A stretch of 64,000 nucleotides of DNA from Persicobacter diffluens. Its GTDB lineage: Bacteria > Bacteroidota > Bacteroidia > Cytophagales > Cyclobacteriaceae. Shown piece by piece: positions 35,939 through 45,593 of the stretch. The notes under the pieces are model-generated. The model was not told the DNA's origin. It worked only from the letters and a program-made list of their open reading frames with translations, and did not search any database. Position 1 is the first letter of the stretch. Each line of letters starts with the position of its first letter. The DNA lies in contig NZ_BQKE01000001.1 of assembly GCF_036244895.1 (NCBI RefSeq), forward strand, positions 1,178,001 to 1,242,000, written 5' to 3'. Position numbers and translations under genes: made by a program.

Positions 35939-37263
35939 GAAAGATGAAGAAATTTAGCGTGTTCGTCCTTTTGTTCCTCTGGACATTAGTGCCATCTTAT
36001 GCACAACAAATTGATGCCTTTGCGACTTTGACGCTGAGCAGGAAAACCACCTATGCACAGCAACCGGTTCGGGCAAAGGTGACCGTTTATACTGCCACCT
36101 GGTTTACCGATCCATTGGATATTCAGCCCATCCAAATTGAAAATGGTTTTGCCGTTCCTTTTTTTAGGGCTGTTCCGGGGATTTTCCATATCAATGGTAA
36201 GCAATATTCCGGTTTGGAATTTTATTATCAGATTTTTCCTTTAGCGGAAGGAGCATTGCAAATTCCGGATATTCAAATCAAAACTGCCAGTCCGCCTGTG
36301 GGGGATTATAAAGGCAAGCCGATCACAATTACTGCCAAAGGGAAGGCGATTAAAATTAAGGAAACACCGGCTGGCCTGGGAGAGAATTGGTTTGTAGCCA
36401 ATCGGGTGCAGCTTTCGGAGCAATATGATCAGCCCTTGCTTAAATTGAAGCAGGGAGATGTGGTGGAGCGCAAAGTGAAAGTCTATGCGCAGGGCACGCT
36501 TCCGATTTTTATTCCGGAGACGAAATTTCCCAAGGAGGATTTTGCCACGGTATATCCAAAATCAGGGACCACCAAGGATGAAAGAGATGATGAATCCGTG
36601 AATGGTTCCCGCACGGATCGGGCATTATATCTTTTTGATCGCCAAGGGGAATTCCTGATTCATGGCATAGAAATTTCCTATTGGAATCCTTTGCTTCAGC
36701 GGGTGCAGCATTATAAAACCAAAGATCAGAAGGTAGTGGTGGCAGCCAATCCGGATTTGGGGATGGTGGCCAGCATCAAAGACTCTCTGCAGGCGGCGAA
36801 TGCAACTTTTGTTGATGCGGCGCCAAAGGAACATTTATGGTTTGGTTATCAGCCCTGGAAGGTTTTGGTGGCTGGTCTTTTGTTGGTAGTATTACTCTCA
36901 AAGGCAATCAAAATTCTCCGAAAATGGAGGAAGAAAATAAGGGCTCATTGGCTTCAATATAAGCGTTCGGAACCTTATTTACTCCGACAAATCAAGGCAG
37001 GGCATTCGGTAAAGGCTTTTCAGTCAGAAGTATATGAATGGCTGAATGTTTTTGGGCAGGGAGCGTATTATGGCTTGAGGGACTTCTTTGGGCAGACGGA
37101 TGCAGATCAGAAAATATTGAGAGCATTTGAAAAGAATAAGGCTTCTAAAAGTCAACGAAAACGATTACTTCAAGCAATAAAAAGAAGACGGAAGGCATTG
37201 CTCGTATACCAAAAACAAAGAGGGGGATTGGGGGTCTTAAAGTCTTTGAATCCAGGGAGCTGA
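35932..37263 (+). CDS. batD: BatD-like protein
   Basis: The 443-residue protein has a signal peptide (FSVFVLLFLWTLVPSYAQQ) and a large extracytoplasmic beta-rich part with the BatD pattern (VRAKVTVYTATWFT, FFRAVPGIFHINGKQYSGLE, then a second repeat LKLKQGDVVERKVKVYA). One membrane span (about 302-318) and a basic cytoplasmic helical tail follow. The ATG at 35932 overlaps batBC by seven bases; an ATG at 35944 is an alternative. It is the last gene of the operon. No batE follows, and an element of the R family lies about 100 bases downstream. Confidence 0.87.
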   Translation: MVRKMKKFSVFVLLFLWTLVPSYAQQIDAFATLTLSRKTTYAQQPVRAKVTVYTATWFTDPLDIQPIQIENGFAVPFFRAVPGIFHINGKQYSGLEFYYQIFPLAEGALQIPDIQIKTASPPVGDYKGKPITITAKGKAIKIKETPAGLGENWFVANRVQLSEQYDQPLLKLKQGDVVERKVKVYAQGTLPIFIPETKFPKEDFATVYPKSGTTKDERDDESVNGSRTDRALYLFDRQGEFLIHGIEISYWNPLLQRVQHYKTKDQKVVVAANPDLGMVASIKDSLQAANATFVDAAPKEHLWFGYQPWKVLVAGLLLVVLLSKAIKILRKWRKKIRAHWLQYKRSEPYLLRQIKAGHSVKAFQSEVYEWLNVFGQGAYYGLRDFFGQTDADQKILRAFEKNKASKSQRKRLLQAIKRRRKALLVYQKQRGGLGVLKSLNPGS

Positions 37264-37366
37264 CCGTAAATCCCTTATTTTATTCACATCATCGTGTAAT
37301 TCTCTATATCTAATGGTGAATAATTCGGAGGAATAATTCATACTTGCTTTAGATGTCGTGGTTTTT

Positions 37367-37588
37367 AAACCCGAATTATTCATCACTAAATTCATTAACT
37401 GAGTGCAAGTAATTTAATTTCAGTTCATTGTAATTTATTTTCTTTGATTTAGAATAGCCCCAATTTGAGCAGGCTTGCTTTTTCCTCATTCATCTGCCAC
37501 CTTGGAAAAAACTCGAAATAGGAAACTATTCCTTCATTTTTTCCGCCTTACAGCTAAACGAGGATTTAAGCATGAATCATTCGGGTTT
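37367..37588 (-). repeat. Interspersed 220-bp element, copy R3
   Basis: This copy is inverted relative to R2. The ends AAACCCGAATTATTCA (37367) and TGAATCATTCGGGTTT (37588) are inverted repeats with one mismatch in 16. The core is well kept (CTCGAAATAGGAAACTATTC, TTCATTTTTTCCGCCTTACA on the plus strand). GAATAATTC pieces at 37319-37340 may be a remnant of another end. The rest of the gap 37264-37762 contains no gene; short open frames across the copy are not shared by other copies. Confidence 0.85.
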
Positions 37589-37762
37589 ATGCGCCATGGT
37601 GAAAAAATCAGAATAATGAGGGAAAATAGGGTTGCCCTCCTACCTTATTACCCTATAATTTTTGATTAAAAGCGTAATTCAGCGCGCTAAAATTAGGGGC
37701 TCAAAAGAATTTTTGCCAACTTCCGAAAGTTTAAATTTTTGTAGTTTCTTTTGCCTTTATTA

Positions 37763-38728
37763 ATGATGAAGTTTTTTGAAAATAGCTTTAATCGACCTAA
37801 TGAATGGTTCCGATATTTATTAACCTGCCTGTTGAGTTTTGTAGTTTTTGCCCAGATTCTTGGGGGAATTCCTCTAATGATTCTTATTGGAGTGAAGGCC
37901 GCAAATCAGGGTGGAGTGATGACGGATCCTTTGAATTTTGAAGCTTATGGCGTTTCAAGTACCCTGGGCTTGGGCATAATGCTATTTTCTTTTGTGATGG
38001 GTTTGTTTGGTTTATGGTTATTTTTCAAAGTTTTTCATAAAAAGCCTTTTACCGACCTATTCAATGGACAGGGCACTTTCCGATGGAAAAGGTTTTTTTA
38101 TGCCGTAGGGATTTGGGGAGGCCTCATGTTAGTCTATTTAGTTGGGCAATTGCTCATCACGCCGGAAGCTTTCCATTGGCAGTTTGACTGGCGCCAGTTT
38201 TATCCATTACTGATCGTTTCGGTCATCTTAATTCCACTCCAAACGTCCTATGAAGAATTGTTATTTCGCGGATATTTAGCTCAGGGAGTAGGGGTTTGGA
38301 CCAGGAACAGATGGCTGGTGGTGATCATCCCGGCTGCCATATTTGCTTTGATGCATATTATGAATCCGGAAGTAGAAGCTTACGGCTTTTGGCTGACGAT
38401 GCCACAATATTTGTTTTTCGGACTTTTATTCGGAATCTGTACCGTTTTGGACGATGGCCTGGAAGTTTGTCTCGGAGCACATGCAATTAATAATGTTTTC
38501 TTGTCCTTATTCGTGACTTCAGAGGAGTCGGTGTTTAAGACCCATTCTGTCCTTAAGCAGGTGGAAATTGATCCAGTGATGGAATTAATCAGTCTGTTGG
38601 TTTTGGGCACGCTTTTCTTTTTTATCATGTACAAACTATTGGGCTGGAAATGGAAGGTGATGAATGATAAAATCGCCCCGACCACTTTGTCTAATCAACC
38701 TTTTATGGAAATTAATCAGGATCATTAA
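37763..38728 (+). CDS. CPBP-family intramembrane metalloprotease
   Basis: The 321-residue protein (ATG at 37763; ATG at 37766 and TTG at 37751 are also in frame) has about eight membrane spans and the three CPBP motifs: EE164-165 in SYEELLFRGY with R169, FALMH (FxxxH), and HAINN (HxxxN). CPBP/Abi proteases include Rce1-like CAAX proteases and bacteriocin-immunity proteins. The substrate is unknown. The gene is single and convergent with the ABC-like gene; copy R4 lies in the gap. Confidence 0.88.
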   Translation: MMKFFENSFNRPNEWFRYLLTCLLSFVVFAQILGGIPLMILIGVKAANQGGVMTDPLNFEAYGVSSTLGLGIMLFSFVMGLFGLWLFFKVFHKKPFTDLFNGQGTFRWKRFFYAVGIWGGLMLVYLVGQLLITPEAFHWQFDWRQFYPLLIVSVILIPLQTSYEELLFRGYLAQGVGVWTRNRWLVVIIPAAIFALMHIMNPEVEAYGFWLTMPQYLFFGLLFGICTVLDDGLEVCLGAHAINNVFLSLFVTSEESVFKTHSVLKQVEIDPVMELISLLVLGTLFFFIMYKLLGWKWKVMNDKIAPTTLSNQPFMEINQDH

Positions 38729-38864
38729 TCAGGATGGTTTAGGCCTGAGGAGGATGCGCATCGCTTTCTCATAAAACTACAAATGGTTAAATACAGGAAA
38801 GACCCAGTTCCAATTGATGTTCTTTTTGATTTGAGTGCTTTCTCTTACCAGGGCGACTATTTTT

Positions 38865-39081
38865 ACCTAAATTATTCATCGTTAAACTCATTAATCTGAC
38901 TCCAATAGCCGATTATCAATCTTTTATAGTTGTTTTTGTTTGATGCTGATTAGCCCGAATTTGGGTGAGCTAGCTTCCTCCTCATGGATCTGCTTCGTAG
39001 GGAAAACTTGAAACAGGGAAATTTGTGCATTTTTCCCAAGCTTTCAGCTAACCAAGGGTTTAAGTATGAATAATCTTGGTT
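38865..39081 (-). repeat. Interspersed 220-bp element, copy R4
   Basis: Inverted copy from ACCTAAATTATTCATC to TATGAATAATCTTGGTT. The core has diverged but keeps TAGCCCGAATTTGGGTGAGC, CTCCTCATGGATCTGCTTCG and TTTCAGCTAACC. The inner stem reads GGGAAA/TTTCCC here instead of GGAAAAA/TTTTTCC. Its right end lies nine bases from the stop codon of the ABC-like gene. Confidence 0.75.
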
Positions 39082-39089
39082 AGCCCAAC

Positions 39090-40721
39090 CTATTTCTTCA
39101 AACTATGAATAATGTCTTTTTCCTCCTGGGAGGGGAGTGCCTCGCCAATGGAAAACCAAATCCCTGTTTTAAAATGGATGCTTAAGATATCGTTCAATAA
39201 GGGAGGAGATATGGTCTGAAAACCATACACCAGGGTGATGGCTTTTTCCTGCAGAATCGCACGGCATAGGGCCAAAACTTCCCTTTGTCTTTGATTGACT
39301 TTCGTACCATTTTCACCGGTATTGGTGGAGAGCGTCATCCATTCCTCCGGAGGTAGACAAAGCGTTTGAATGTTTTCCAGTACCTCTCTGGTGTGGGATT
39401 TTATGGAATCCAAACGAGAATAGGTGATGGCTTCATAGACCGTTCTTCCGAGTAATGGGAAATCTGAAGAGGCGACGCCAATATTTTGACGGAGACCTTG
39501 GGCAGCATAATCCGCTATGGCCTTTCCATTCAGACGTAAATCCAGGTCATTCATCATTTGAATTTTAAGCAAATGCTTGGTGAACAGGAAAGGAGAAAGT
39601 CCGTTGGAAAGACTTATCTGATTAATACCATTCTCCAGTTTAAGGTGCTGTCCTTGCGCTTTAAAATGCCATTCCAGTTGAATTGGATGGCTGGGGAAAG
39701 CAGCACCCTCAAGCTGCTTTTCTTCGGGGATATTTAAGATATCCTGAAGTTTCCTAAGTGAAATATGACCTAATTTGTAGACTGTTTCTAAGGCAAATAG
39801 TCTCCTGAATACGGGTAAAAGGGTAATGTAGAGTAGAATGAAGGAGATCAATGGCCCGCCTCCGGTTGCCGCATCGGAGTCCGTGTTAATGTAAAAAAGA
39901 TAAAGGACCACCGTTAGGGCCGTATATTGAAAAAAGTGAATGTACCCTTTGTTTAACATCAGCCAGCTGTTGTAAGAGACGGCAGCTTTTTTGATTTGGC
40001 CGGATCGATTAGCATACTTTTCCTGTTCCACTTCCTGCTTGTTCATCATAATCACCGAAAGCATTCCATGAAGGGTTCTACTGACAAATGACAACTGTCC
40101 GGAAGTCTTATTCCTTTTGTCCAGAGAGTGGGATTCTACCTGTTTATTCAGGTAGCGAATAACAATTAAAGATAAGGCCGACATGATGAGAATCGCCAGC
40201 CCCCCTTCAAATTGTAACTGTAAAAGCCAATACATCCCTACCGTAAGGATGGAAAAGTCGATAATGACCTCCAGGCTCCCCTTGAGATATAAATTTTTCA
40301 GACTTTGAATATCTCCCGAATAGCGAAGCAAATATTTTCCCACTCCCTTTTGATGGTAAATTTCCAGGGGCAAGGCCAACTGATGAGTAAAGAGCCGATC
40401 CTTGATACTTTTGATAAATAATTCCCCTTCTGCGCGCAGTAATTTTTGGTACCACCATTGGAATAGAAAACGAGCGCTCACCAGGATAAAAAAGAATAGG
40501 ATAAACTTAGGAACGGTGTCCCACCAGATTTTGGGCAGGAAATCCAGAAACCGAACGCGATGCCCTTTGAAGTGAAACACCAATTGGTAATACTTTCCCA
40601 CACTCACCGGAATAATGATGGTGAGCAAATTTGCAATAATCCCAAGGCCTACAATTTTGGTTGAAGTCCACTTTCGACTTAGCAGAAACTGTAGGCAGGG
40701 GTGTTTGAATAAAGATTTCAT
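39090..40721 (-). CDS. ABC exporter-like protein with a degenerate nucleotide-binding domain
   Basis: The 543-residue protein has an ABC type-1 membrane domain (five to six spans, residues about 20-300) with the normal coupling segment (LLRYSGDIQSLKNLYLKG) and a C-terminal domain that follows an ABC ATPase in order but has lost its catalytic motifs. The Walker A position reads ISLSNGLSPFLFTKHLL (around N373) with no GxGKS/T. The Walker B position is TLVYGFQTIS with no DE. The signature reads NTGENGTKVNQRQREVLALC instead of LSGGQ, and the switch histidine is missing (IWFSIGEAL). The frame is intact over full length, so this is not simple decay. It may be a regulator or non-ATP-driven channel, or it may pair with an active half-transporter encoded elsewhere. 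Confidence 0.8.
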   Translation of the reverse strand: MKSLFKHPCLQFLLSRKWTSTKIVGLGIIANLLTIIIPVSVGKYYQLVFHFKGHRVRFLDFLPKIWWDTVPKFILFFFILVSARFLFQWWYQKLLRAEGELFIKSIKDRLFTHQLALPLEIYHQKGVGKYLLRYSGDIQSLKNLYLKGSLEVIIDFSILTVGMYWLLQLQFEGGLAILIMSALSLIVIRYLNKQVESHSLDKRNKTSGQLSFVSRTLHGMLSVIMMNKQEVEQEKYANRSGQIKKAAVSYNSWLMLNKGYIHFFQYTALTVVLYLFYINTDSDAATGGGPLISFILLYITLLPVFRRLFALETVYKLGHISLRKLQDILNIPEEKQLEGAAFPSHPIQLEWHFKAQGQHLKLENGINQISLSNGLSPFLFTKHLLKIQMMNDLDLRLNGKAIADYAAQGLRQNIGVASSDFPLLGRTVYEAITYSRLDSIKSHTREVLENIQTLCLPPEEWMTLSTNTGENGTKVNQRQREVLALCRAILQEKAITLVYGFQTISPPLLNDILSIHFKTGIWFSIGEALPSQEEKDIIHSLKK

Positions 40722-40750
40722 GATCAGGGATGAAAGAATGTGCCTGAACC

Positions 40751-40800
40751 TAGGCCGAATTATTCATAAATAAATCGTTTTTTAGCTGCCAGAAAGCAAT
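40751..40800 (+). repeat. Fragment of the 220-bp element (R5)
   Basis: GGCCGAATTATTCATAAATA matches the left end and TTTTAGCTGCCAGAAAG matches TTCAGCTGCCAGGCG of copy R6; the similarity then stops. This is a truncated or eroded copy upstream of the ABC-like gene. Confidence 0.5.
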
Positions 40801-40976
40801 ATAGGGTTTGAGGCCTGATTTGCGTCTTTTCAAACAGGCAGTTCGATCAGGCGTACCAACAATGACTCAGGCCAGCCTATGGTCGTTTGCAATTGTGCTC
40901 CCTTAATCGGGCCGTACTCCTTTTGAATCATTGCAAGCGTAGTGGGTGAAGCAGAGAATTGCCCTTACAAAAGACT

Positions 40977-42017
40977 TTAGAGTACAGAAATCCTTTGGGG
41001 AAGAATATGTGCCAATTTGTCCGGAGCCAGAAAATGATTAAGCTTCAGCACCGGAATATTGATGATTTCTTTCACTTCCTCAATTAATAATGGGCTGGAG
41101 GTGAATATCCCACTCAAAACAAAAGGAGGTAGTCCAACCGATTTCAATATTTCTACTCCGCTAAGAATGGCCAGGGAGTCATAACAAGACAGCATCACCC
41201 CATCTACTATATTCATGAATTCTTTACAGTTGATTAAGTTTTTGGTTTCTCTTTGGAGTAATCCGTCTGCGATTTCAATAACTACTGTATTGGGTTGCAC
41301 TTCTTCTACCTGATTGAGCAGCGTTTCCAGGATATTCAATATTTCTATGGTCTCGCACATGTAGGTCGAAGGGTAGCCTAAATGAGAGAAATCCAAAGCC
41401 AAATCTGCGCCGGCATCTTCTACCAGCTTACGGTCTTTGTCGTAGGCCGTGCCGGTTAATTTGATGAAACCAATTCGCTGCCCCATATTTTTTAGACCTT
41501 TGGTTAAATAGGCAGCGGTGGTGGTTTTTCCGGAATCCATACTGGAGCCCAGGGAAAGGATCACTTTATAGGAGCGATGCTTTCTGGAATTAAATAAATA
41601 GGGTTGAGATTTGAAATAGCGCGTGTTGAGTACCTGGTCGGATGCTGGATTCATCGCATAGCCAATCATTCTGACATCAGTACTTCCTACTTTACTAAAT
41701 CTGGAATGTGCGGACTTTAAACTGCCAACCACACCCCCCTGACCAAGAATTTGGTAAACCTCTTGCGGCTGGTCAGGAACATAGCCTTCAAACTGAGAAG
41801 TGGCATATCGATTACCAAAGGTGGCCAGAATGTAATCCCCCACAAACAGGCTTTCGTTGACGCCATATTCATTTTGTAAAGCGGTATGTTTTCCGATTTT
41901 AAGGACCTCAAAAAGCGCAACATCGCCCATTTCTGGCTGATACTCCTTGTTCAGGCCTTCATTTATATAATAATCTCCAATATGTCTGGTGATCAGACTT
42001 TTCTTCACTGGATTCAT
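40977..42017 (-). CDS. P-loop NTPase with a dethiobiotin-synthetase-like fold
   Basis: The 346-residue protein has an N-terminal beta-rich domain (about 1-145) and a C-terminal P-loop domain with Walker A LGSSMDSGKTTTAAYL (K164), similar in spacing to dethiobiotin synthetase and MobB (GxxxxxGKT). IKLTGTAYDKDRKLVEDAGAD and VVIEIADGLLQRE follow as acidic and switch-like motifs. DUF1611-like proteins share this arrangement, but the N-terminal domain does not look like theirs. It lies 255 bases upstream of the dead ABC-like gene on the same strand, so they may be linked. The substrate is unknown. Confidence 0.7.
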   Translation of the reverse strand: MNPVKKSLITRHIGDYYINEGLNKEYQPEMGDVALFEVLKIGKHTALQNEYGVNESLFVGDYILATFGNRYATSQFEGYVPDQPQEVYQILGQGGVVGSLKSAHSRFSKVGSTDVRMIGYAMNPASDQVLNTRYFKSQPYLFNSRKHRSYKVILSLGSSMDSGKTTTAAYLTKGLKNMGQRIGFIKLTGTAYDKDRKLVEDAGADLALDFSHLGYPSTYMCETIEILNILETLLNQVEEVQPNTVVIEIADGLLQRETKNLINCKEFMNIVDGVMLSCYDSLAILSGVEILKSVGLPPFVLSGIFTSSPLLIEEVKEIINIPVLKLNHFLAPDKLAHILPQRISVL

Positions 42018-42782
42018 AAGTCAAGATTTTTGTACCGGGCGTACTCCCGATTGAGTTTAGAAATTCATATGCCCCTATATTCAAGCACCCATATGTGAAA
42101 GGCACTTTGCTTCTGAAAGTTGACCTTCACCGGATGTACCTTTGGTTTTTTCTTTGAGATGTAAGTTTTGAATTATGTAGTGCAAAAATATACGGGCAAG
42201 AAGGGTGATCATTGGCCGAATAAAACTGAAGTGGACTCAGTCATTGGTTTTTTGGATGGCTCATGGAGTTCGTAGTATTTGGTTAAAATTCAACACCTGG
42301 TTTAGATTATATTTAGATTTAAATATAAATTTTTCACATATCGCCATTTGAATTATTTCTTTCAACAAACTGATTCCCTTGAGTTTATGTTTAGAGGTGA
42401 GCGTTTAAAATCCATTTTAAGTCATTTGATGGACAATTTTAGTAATACTTTTTTGGGAGGAAACAGGTGGAAAATTGGCTTTATTATAAGGGTTGTGCAT
42501 CAGAATAGAATTTATCTAATTGTGATTTTCCTTTTTAAATGAAAGTCGAGGGGAGCCGGGAGTTTTTTGGGGGATTGGAGTTTTTTGTTTTTAAGGACGA
42601 AATGGAATAGAACTCTCCAGTTGTAAAGGGTTGAGTATGAGTAGTAAGGTTTGTGTTCTTTCAGCAAAATTGCGTCTGATTTGTTTCGTTTAAAGGACAG
42701 CCCAAAGGTGATATTTTCTTCTTTTTTGAGGGATCAATCCTCCGCTTTAATACCTTTCATTGTTTGAAAAAAAAGACTAGAT
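42018..42782. other. 765-bp gap without recognisable genes
   Basis: The sequence is AT-rich. I see no RNA gene, repeat copy or convincing reading frame; the 64-codon frame at 42348-42542 has low-complexity hydrophobic content and no family features. CAAAAATA at 42183-42190 would be a TATTTTTG -7 box on the minus strand for the P-loop gene. Divergent promoters for the genes at 42017 and 42783 are expected here. Confidence 0.5.
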
Positions 42783-44129
42783 ATGAACTTCAAGATGATC
42801 GTTTTTCTGTTTTGCTTACCCCTGATCTTATCCTGCTCTGTGGAGCAGCCAAAGCAGGAGAACCAGCTCAAAACACTTTTTCACAACACTTATAAGGTGT
42901 ATCAGCTCATGCGCCATGAAAATGGACTGTATTATGATTACGTCCATACAGAGGGAGGGAAAGGTGCTGGCTCCTCCGCCAGTATTGGTATGGGGCTGGT
43001 GGCGATGTGTGTGGGCCATGAAATGGGCTGGGAGCCCAAAGCGGAGGAGCTCATTATTCAGACGCTTAAAAGTGTTTTGGGAGAGGGAGCCGAGGGGGTG
43101 GCTTTGGATCGGAACGCTGAAAACTGTTTTATTCATTTTTTTGATATTGAAACTGGAGCCCCGGTAGGATCAAACTATAGTCCTATCGATACGGACATCA
43201 TGATTGGAGGAGCCCTGTTTGCAAAGCAATATTTTTCTGATAATCCCACCATTGCTTACTATGCGGATAAAATGTACAGCATGGTGAATCACGATATTTT
43301 CATTGGGGATCCGGCCAAAGGAGAAATTGTATTAAACCTGACCAAGGAGGGAGTAGCTTCCCCAGGCAGAACACTTCCTTATAATGAATATATGATGGTG
43401 GCTTGGCTGGCGATGAATCAGGAAGGAAATAATGGTCAGGCAGCGAAACTGTGGGAGCAATATTATGCCAAAACCAGTCAGATGCCGGCAACCACTTACA
43501 CTTCGAAAAATGGGGAGCAATTTCAGGTGTTAACGGATGTTCCGAATCACTTTACTTCGAATTTCACTTTCATGTTCAATTATCTTTTTGTGCATGATTT
43601 TTCAAATCAGGAGCAGTATCAGGAGGCTATGCGGCAGGCAGCCCTGGCAGACCGAGCATGGTGGCACGATCGGACAGAACTGGAGGAAAAAGGAAAGCAA
43701 GCCTATGAATGGGGGACCACTGCCGGAATGGGGCTAAAGTTGCGAAATGGGGAAATTCAGGAAGGTTATACAGTGGATCGTATTTGTCCAACCGAAAATA
43801 TCAACACTCAATGGGATCAAAATATGGGAAGAAATGTAGCGCCTTCTGCTTTGGCAGGCTATGCGCTGGTACTACCGGATTTAGTACGAGCTGATTTATT
43901 ACAAATGCTGCAGGATGAACGTAAAATTGGTCAGATTACTTTGCCTAAAAAAGAGGGGATTTCCACCGGTGATGAAATGGTTTTATGGAAATACAGTTAT
44001 TCAGACCTAAATTGGAAACCTAAAAAAATTGAAGGGGTGGATTATGCTTGTATGCTGATGGGGCTGGCTTCTTTACCGGAGTTTTTAGGGCCGGAATTTT
44101 TCAATCAACATAACAACTTTTTCGAATAA
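42783..44129 (+). CDS. Glycoamylase-like (alpha/alpha)6-barrel lipoprotein
   Basis: The 448-residue product has a lipoprotein signal (LILSCS, Cys18). The mature protein resembles the glycoamylase-like domain (PF10091, GH144-type): NGLYYDYVH, then SSASIGMGLVAMCVGHEMGW, the LNLTKEGVASPGRTLPYNEYMMVAWLA block and WGTTAGMG. Such enzymes act on beta-1,2-glucans or related glycans, but this protein is distant and the specificity cannot be called. It is anchored in a membrane facing the periplasm or surface. The gene is single, with a terminator at 44153. Confidence 0.65.
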   Translation: MNFKMIVFLFCLPLILSCSVEQPKQENQLKTLFHNTYKVYQLMRHENGLYYDYVHTEGGKGAGSSASIGMGLVAMCVGHEMGWEPKAEELIIQTLKSVLGEGAEGVALDRNAENCFIHFFDIETGAPVGSNYSPIDTDIMIGGALFAKQYFSDNPTIAYYADKMYSMVNHDIFIGDPAKGEIVLNLTKEGVASPGRTLPYNEYMMVAWLAMNQEGNNGQAAKLWEQYYAKTSQMPATTYTSKNGEQFQVLTDVPNHFTSNFTFMFNYLFVHDFSNQEQYQEAMRQAALADRAWWHDRTELEEKGKQAYEWGTTAGMGLKLRNGEIQEGYTVDRICPTENINTQWDQNMGRNVAPSALAGYALVLPDLVRADLLQMLQDERKIGQITLPKKEGISTGDEMVLWKYSYSDLNWKPKKIEGVDYACMLMGLASLPEFLGPEFFNQHNNFFE

Positions 44130-44152
44130 TTATAATTCGAACAAGAAACTCA

Positions 44153-44188
44153 AACACCCCTATCAGTGCGACTTCAGGGGTGTTTTTT
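44153..44188 (+). terminator. Rho-independent terminator after the glycoamylase-like gene
   Basis: AACACCCCT pairs perfectly with AGGGGTGTT over a 14-base loop and is followed by a T run. Confidence 0.8.
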
Positions 44189-44289
44189 TATTTAGAAAAA
44201 CCGTTAGGTTTTATTTCATTAAGTGACATTTGTTACTGAAAATCAGTGGGTAATTTAGTATTTTCATGATACACCAAAGGGACTTTATC

Positions 44290-45492
44290 ATGAAAACCAT
44301 AGTGATAATTGGTGGGAATTTTTCAGGCTTTACCACCGCGCTGGAATTAAAGCGTAAATTAAAAAATCAAGCCCGGGTGATTGTCGTGGATAAGAGGGAT
44401 TATTTTTTATTCATTCCTTCTTTAATATGGGTGCCATTTGGCCGTCGGAAAGTAGCCGATATCAAGGTAGACAGTGTTCAGGTTTTTAAAAAGTACGGGG
44501 TTGAGTTCGTGCATCAGGAGGTACTAAGTGTCGATCTTCAACAGCAACAGGTTCGACTCAAAGAAGGCTTTTTAGGATTTGACGAGCTCGTAATTGCTTC
44601 CGGACCAAAGGTGGACTTTGAGGTGGCCGATGGGCTGAGAGAATACGCGCATTATATCGGGACGCCAAAGGGGGCGGAAAAAATGGGCGAGGCTTTGGAG
44701 GCCTTTAAAAACGCACCGGGCCCCATAGTGATTGGGGCAACACAATCTGCCGGATGTATGGGAGCAGCCTATGAGTTTTTATTCAATATAGAAGAGTGGC
44801 TTCGTGCTCAGAAAATCCGGAAAAAAGTGGAGCTGTACTGGATTACCCCCGAGCATTATTTAGGACATTTTGGTATTGATGGCATTCCTTTGGGAGAATC
44901 TATGTTGAAAGGTTTTATGAAGATGTTCAATATCCATTATATCACCGAGGTAGGGGTAGAAAAAATGGAGCAGGAGAAGATCTATTTAACCAATGGACAG
45001 CAGTTGGATTATAAATTGGCCATGCTGATGCCTCCTTTTATCGGGGCAGATTATGTAAGGCAAAGCCCTGACCTAAAGGCCGCGCCGAATGGATTCATTC
45101 CCGTAAAGGAAAACTATCAGCATGAGGATTATGATTTTGTCTGGGCAGCCGGACTGGCCGTAAATGTCAAACCTCCTTTTAAGGCGGGAAAAGTGCCATT
45201 TAGTGTTCCAAAGACCGGTTATCCATCGGATGAAACGGGCAAAATTGTAGCAGAGAATATTTATAGAAAATTGTCAGGGAAGGGCAGTTTTATCAAAAAG
45301 CCCTGGGGTAAGATTCCGGCCCTCTGTGTGATGGATGCCGGTAAAAAAGAGGTGATCATTGTGGCCAACCATCTTTTTAAACCCAGGACATTTGCGGTCA
45401 TGATCCCCAATGTGTTCTATGATGTGTTTAAGGTGTTGTTTGAGAAATATTTCTTGTGGAAAACCAAAAATGGATACGCCCACCTACCCTGA
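44290..45492 (+). CDS. Sulfide:quinone oxidoreductase-like flavoprotein
   Basis: From the ATG at 44290 the product has 400 residues (an ATG at 44266 would add eight). The FAD loop IVIIGGNFSGFTTALELKRK opens the protein. Both cysteines that carry the redox persulfide in sulfide:quinone oxidoreductases are present in their usual settings: C156 in QSAGCMGAAYEF and C346 in IPALCVMDAG. The C-terminal amphipathic tail (VFYDVFKVLFEKYFLWK) fits binding to the membrane face. It should oxidise sulfide and reduce quinone. The third Cys of type I enzymes is not obvious. It is convergent with a type II NADH dehydrogenase. Confidence 0.82.
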   Translation: MKTIVIIGGNFSGFTTALELKRKLKNQARVIVVDKRDYFLFIPSLIWVPFGRRKVADIKVDSVQVFKKYGVEFVHQEVLSVDLQQQQVRLKEGFLGFDELVIASGPKVDFEVADGLREYAHYIGTPKGAEKMGEALEAFKNAPGPIVIGATQSAGCMGAAYEFLFNIEEWLRAQKIRKKVELYWITPEHYLGHFGIDGIPLGESMLKGFMKMFNIHYITEVGVEKMEQEKIYLTNGQQLDYKLAMLMPPFIGADYVRQSPDLKAAPNGFIPVKENYQHEDYDFVWAAGLAVNVKPPFKAGKVPFSVPKTGYPSDETGKIVAENIYRKLSGKGSFIKKPWGKIPALCVMDAGKKEVIIVANHLFKPRTFAVMIPNVFYDVFKVLFEKYFLWKTKNGYAHLP

Positions 45493-45545
45493 TCCATTTT
45501 CAATGTTGTGAGGGTTATATTCATCCAATCCAAAGCCCTCAAAAA

Positions 45546-45570
45546 AAAGTCCCCAATCATTGGGGACTTT
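45546..45570. terminator. Terminator after the SQR-like gene
   Basis: AAAGTCCCCAAT and ATTGGGGACTTT are perfect 12-bp arms around a single C, with an A run to the left and TTTACTTATTTCTT to the right. Confidence 0.8.
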
Positions 45571-45593
45571 ACTTATTTCTTAAACTCGAATTA

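Noticed and set aside
37475..37669. 64-codon frame behind batD
   Set aside because: It lies mostly in element copy R3 and is not conserved in other copies.
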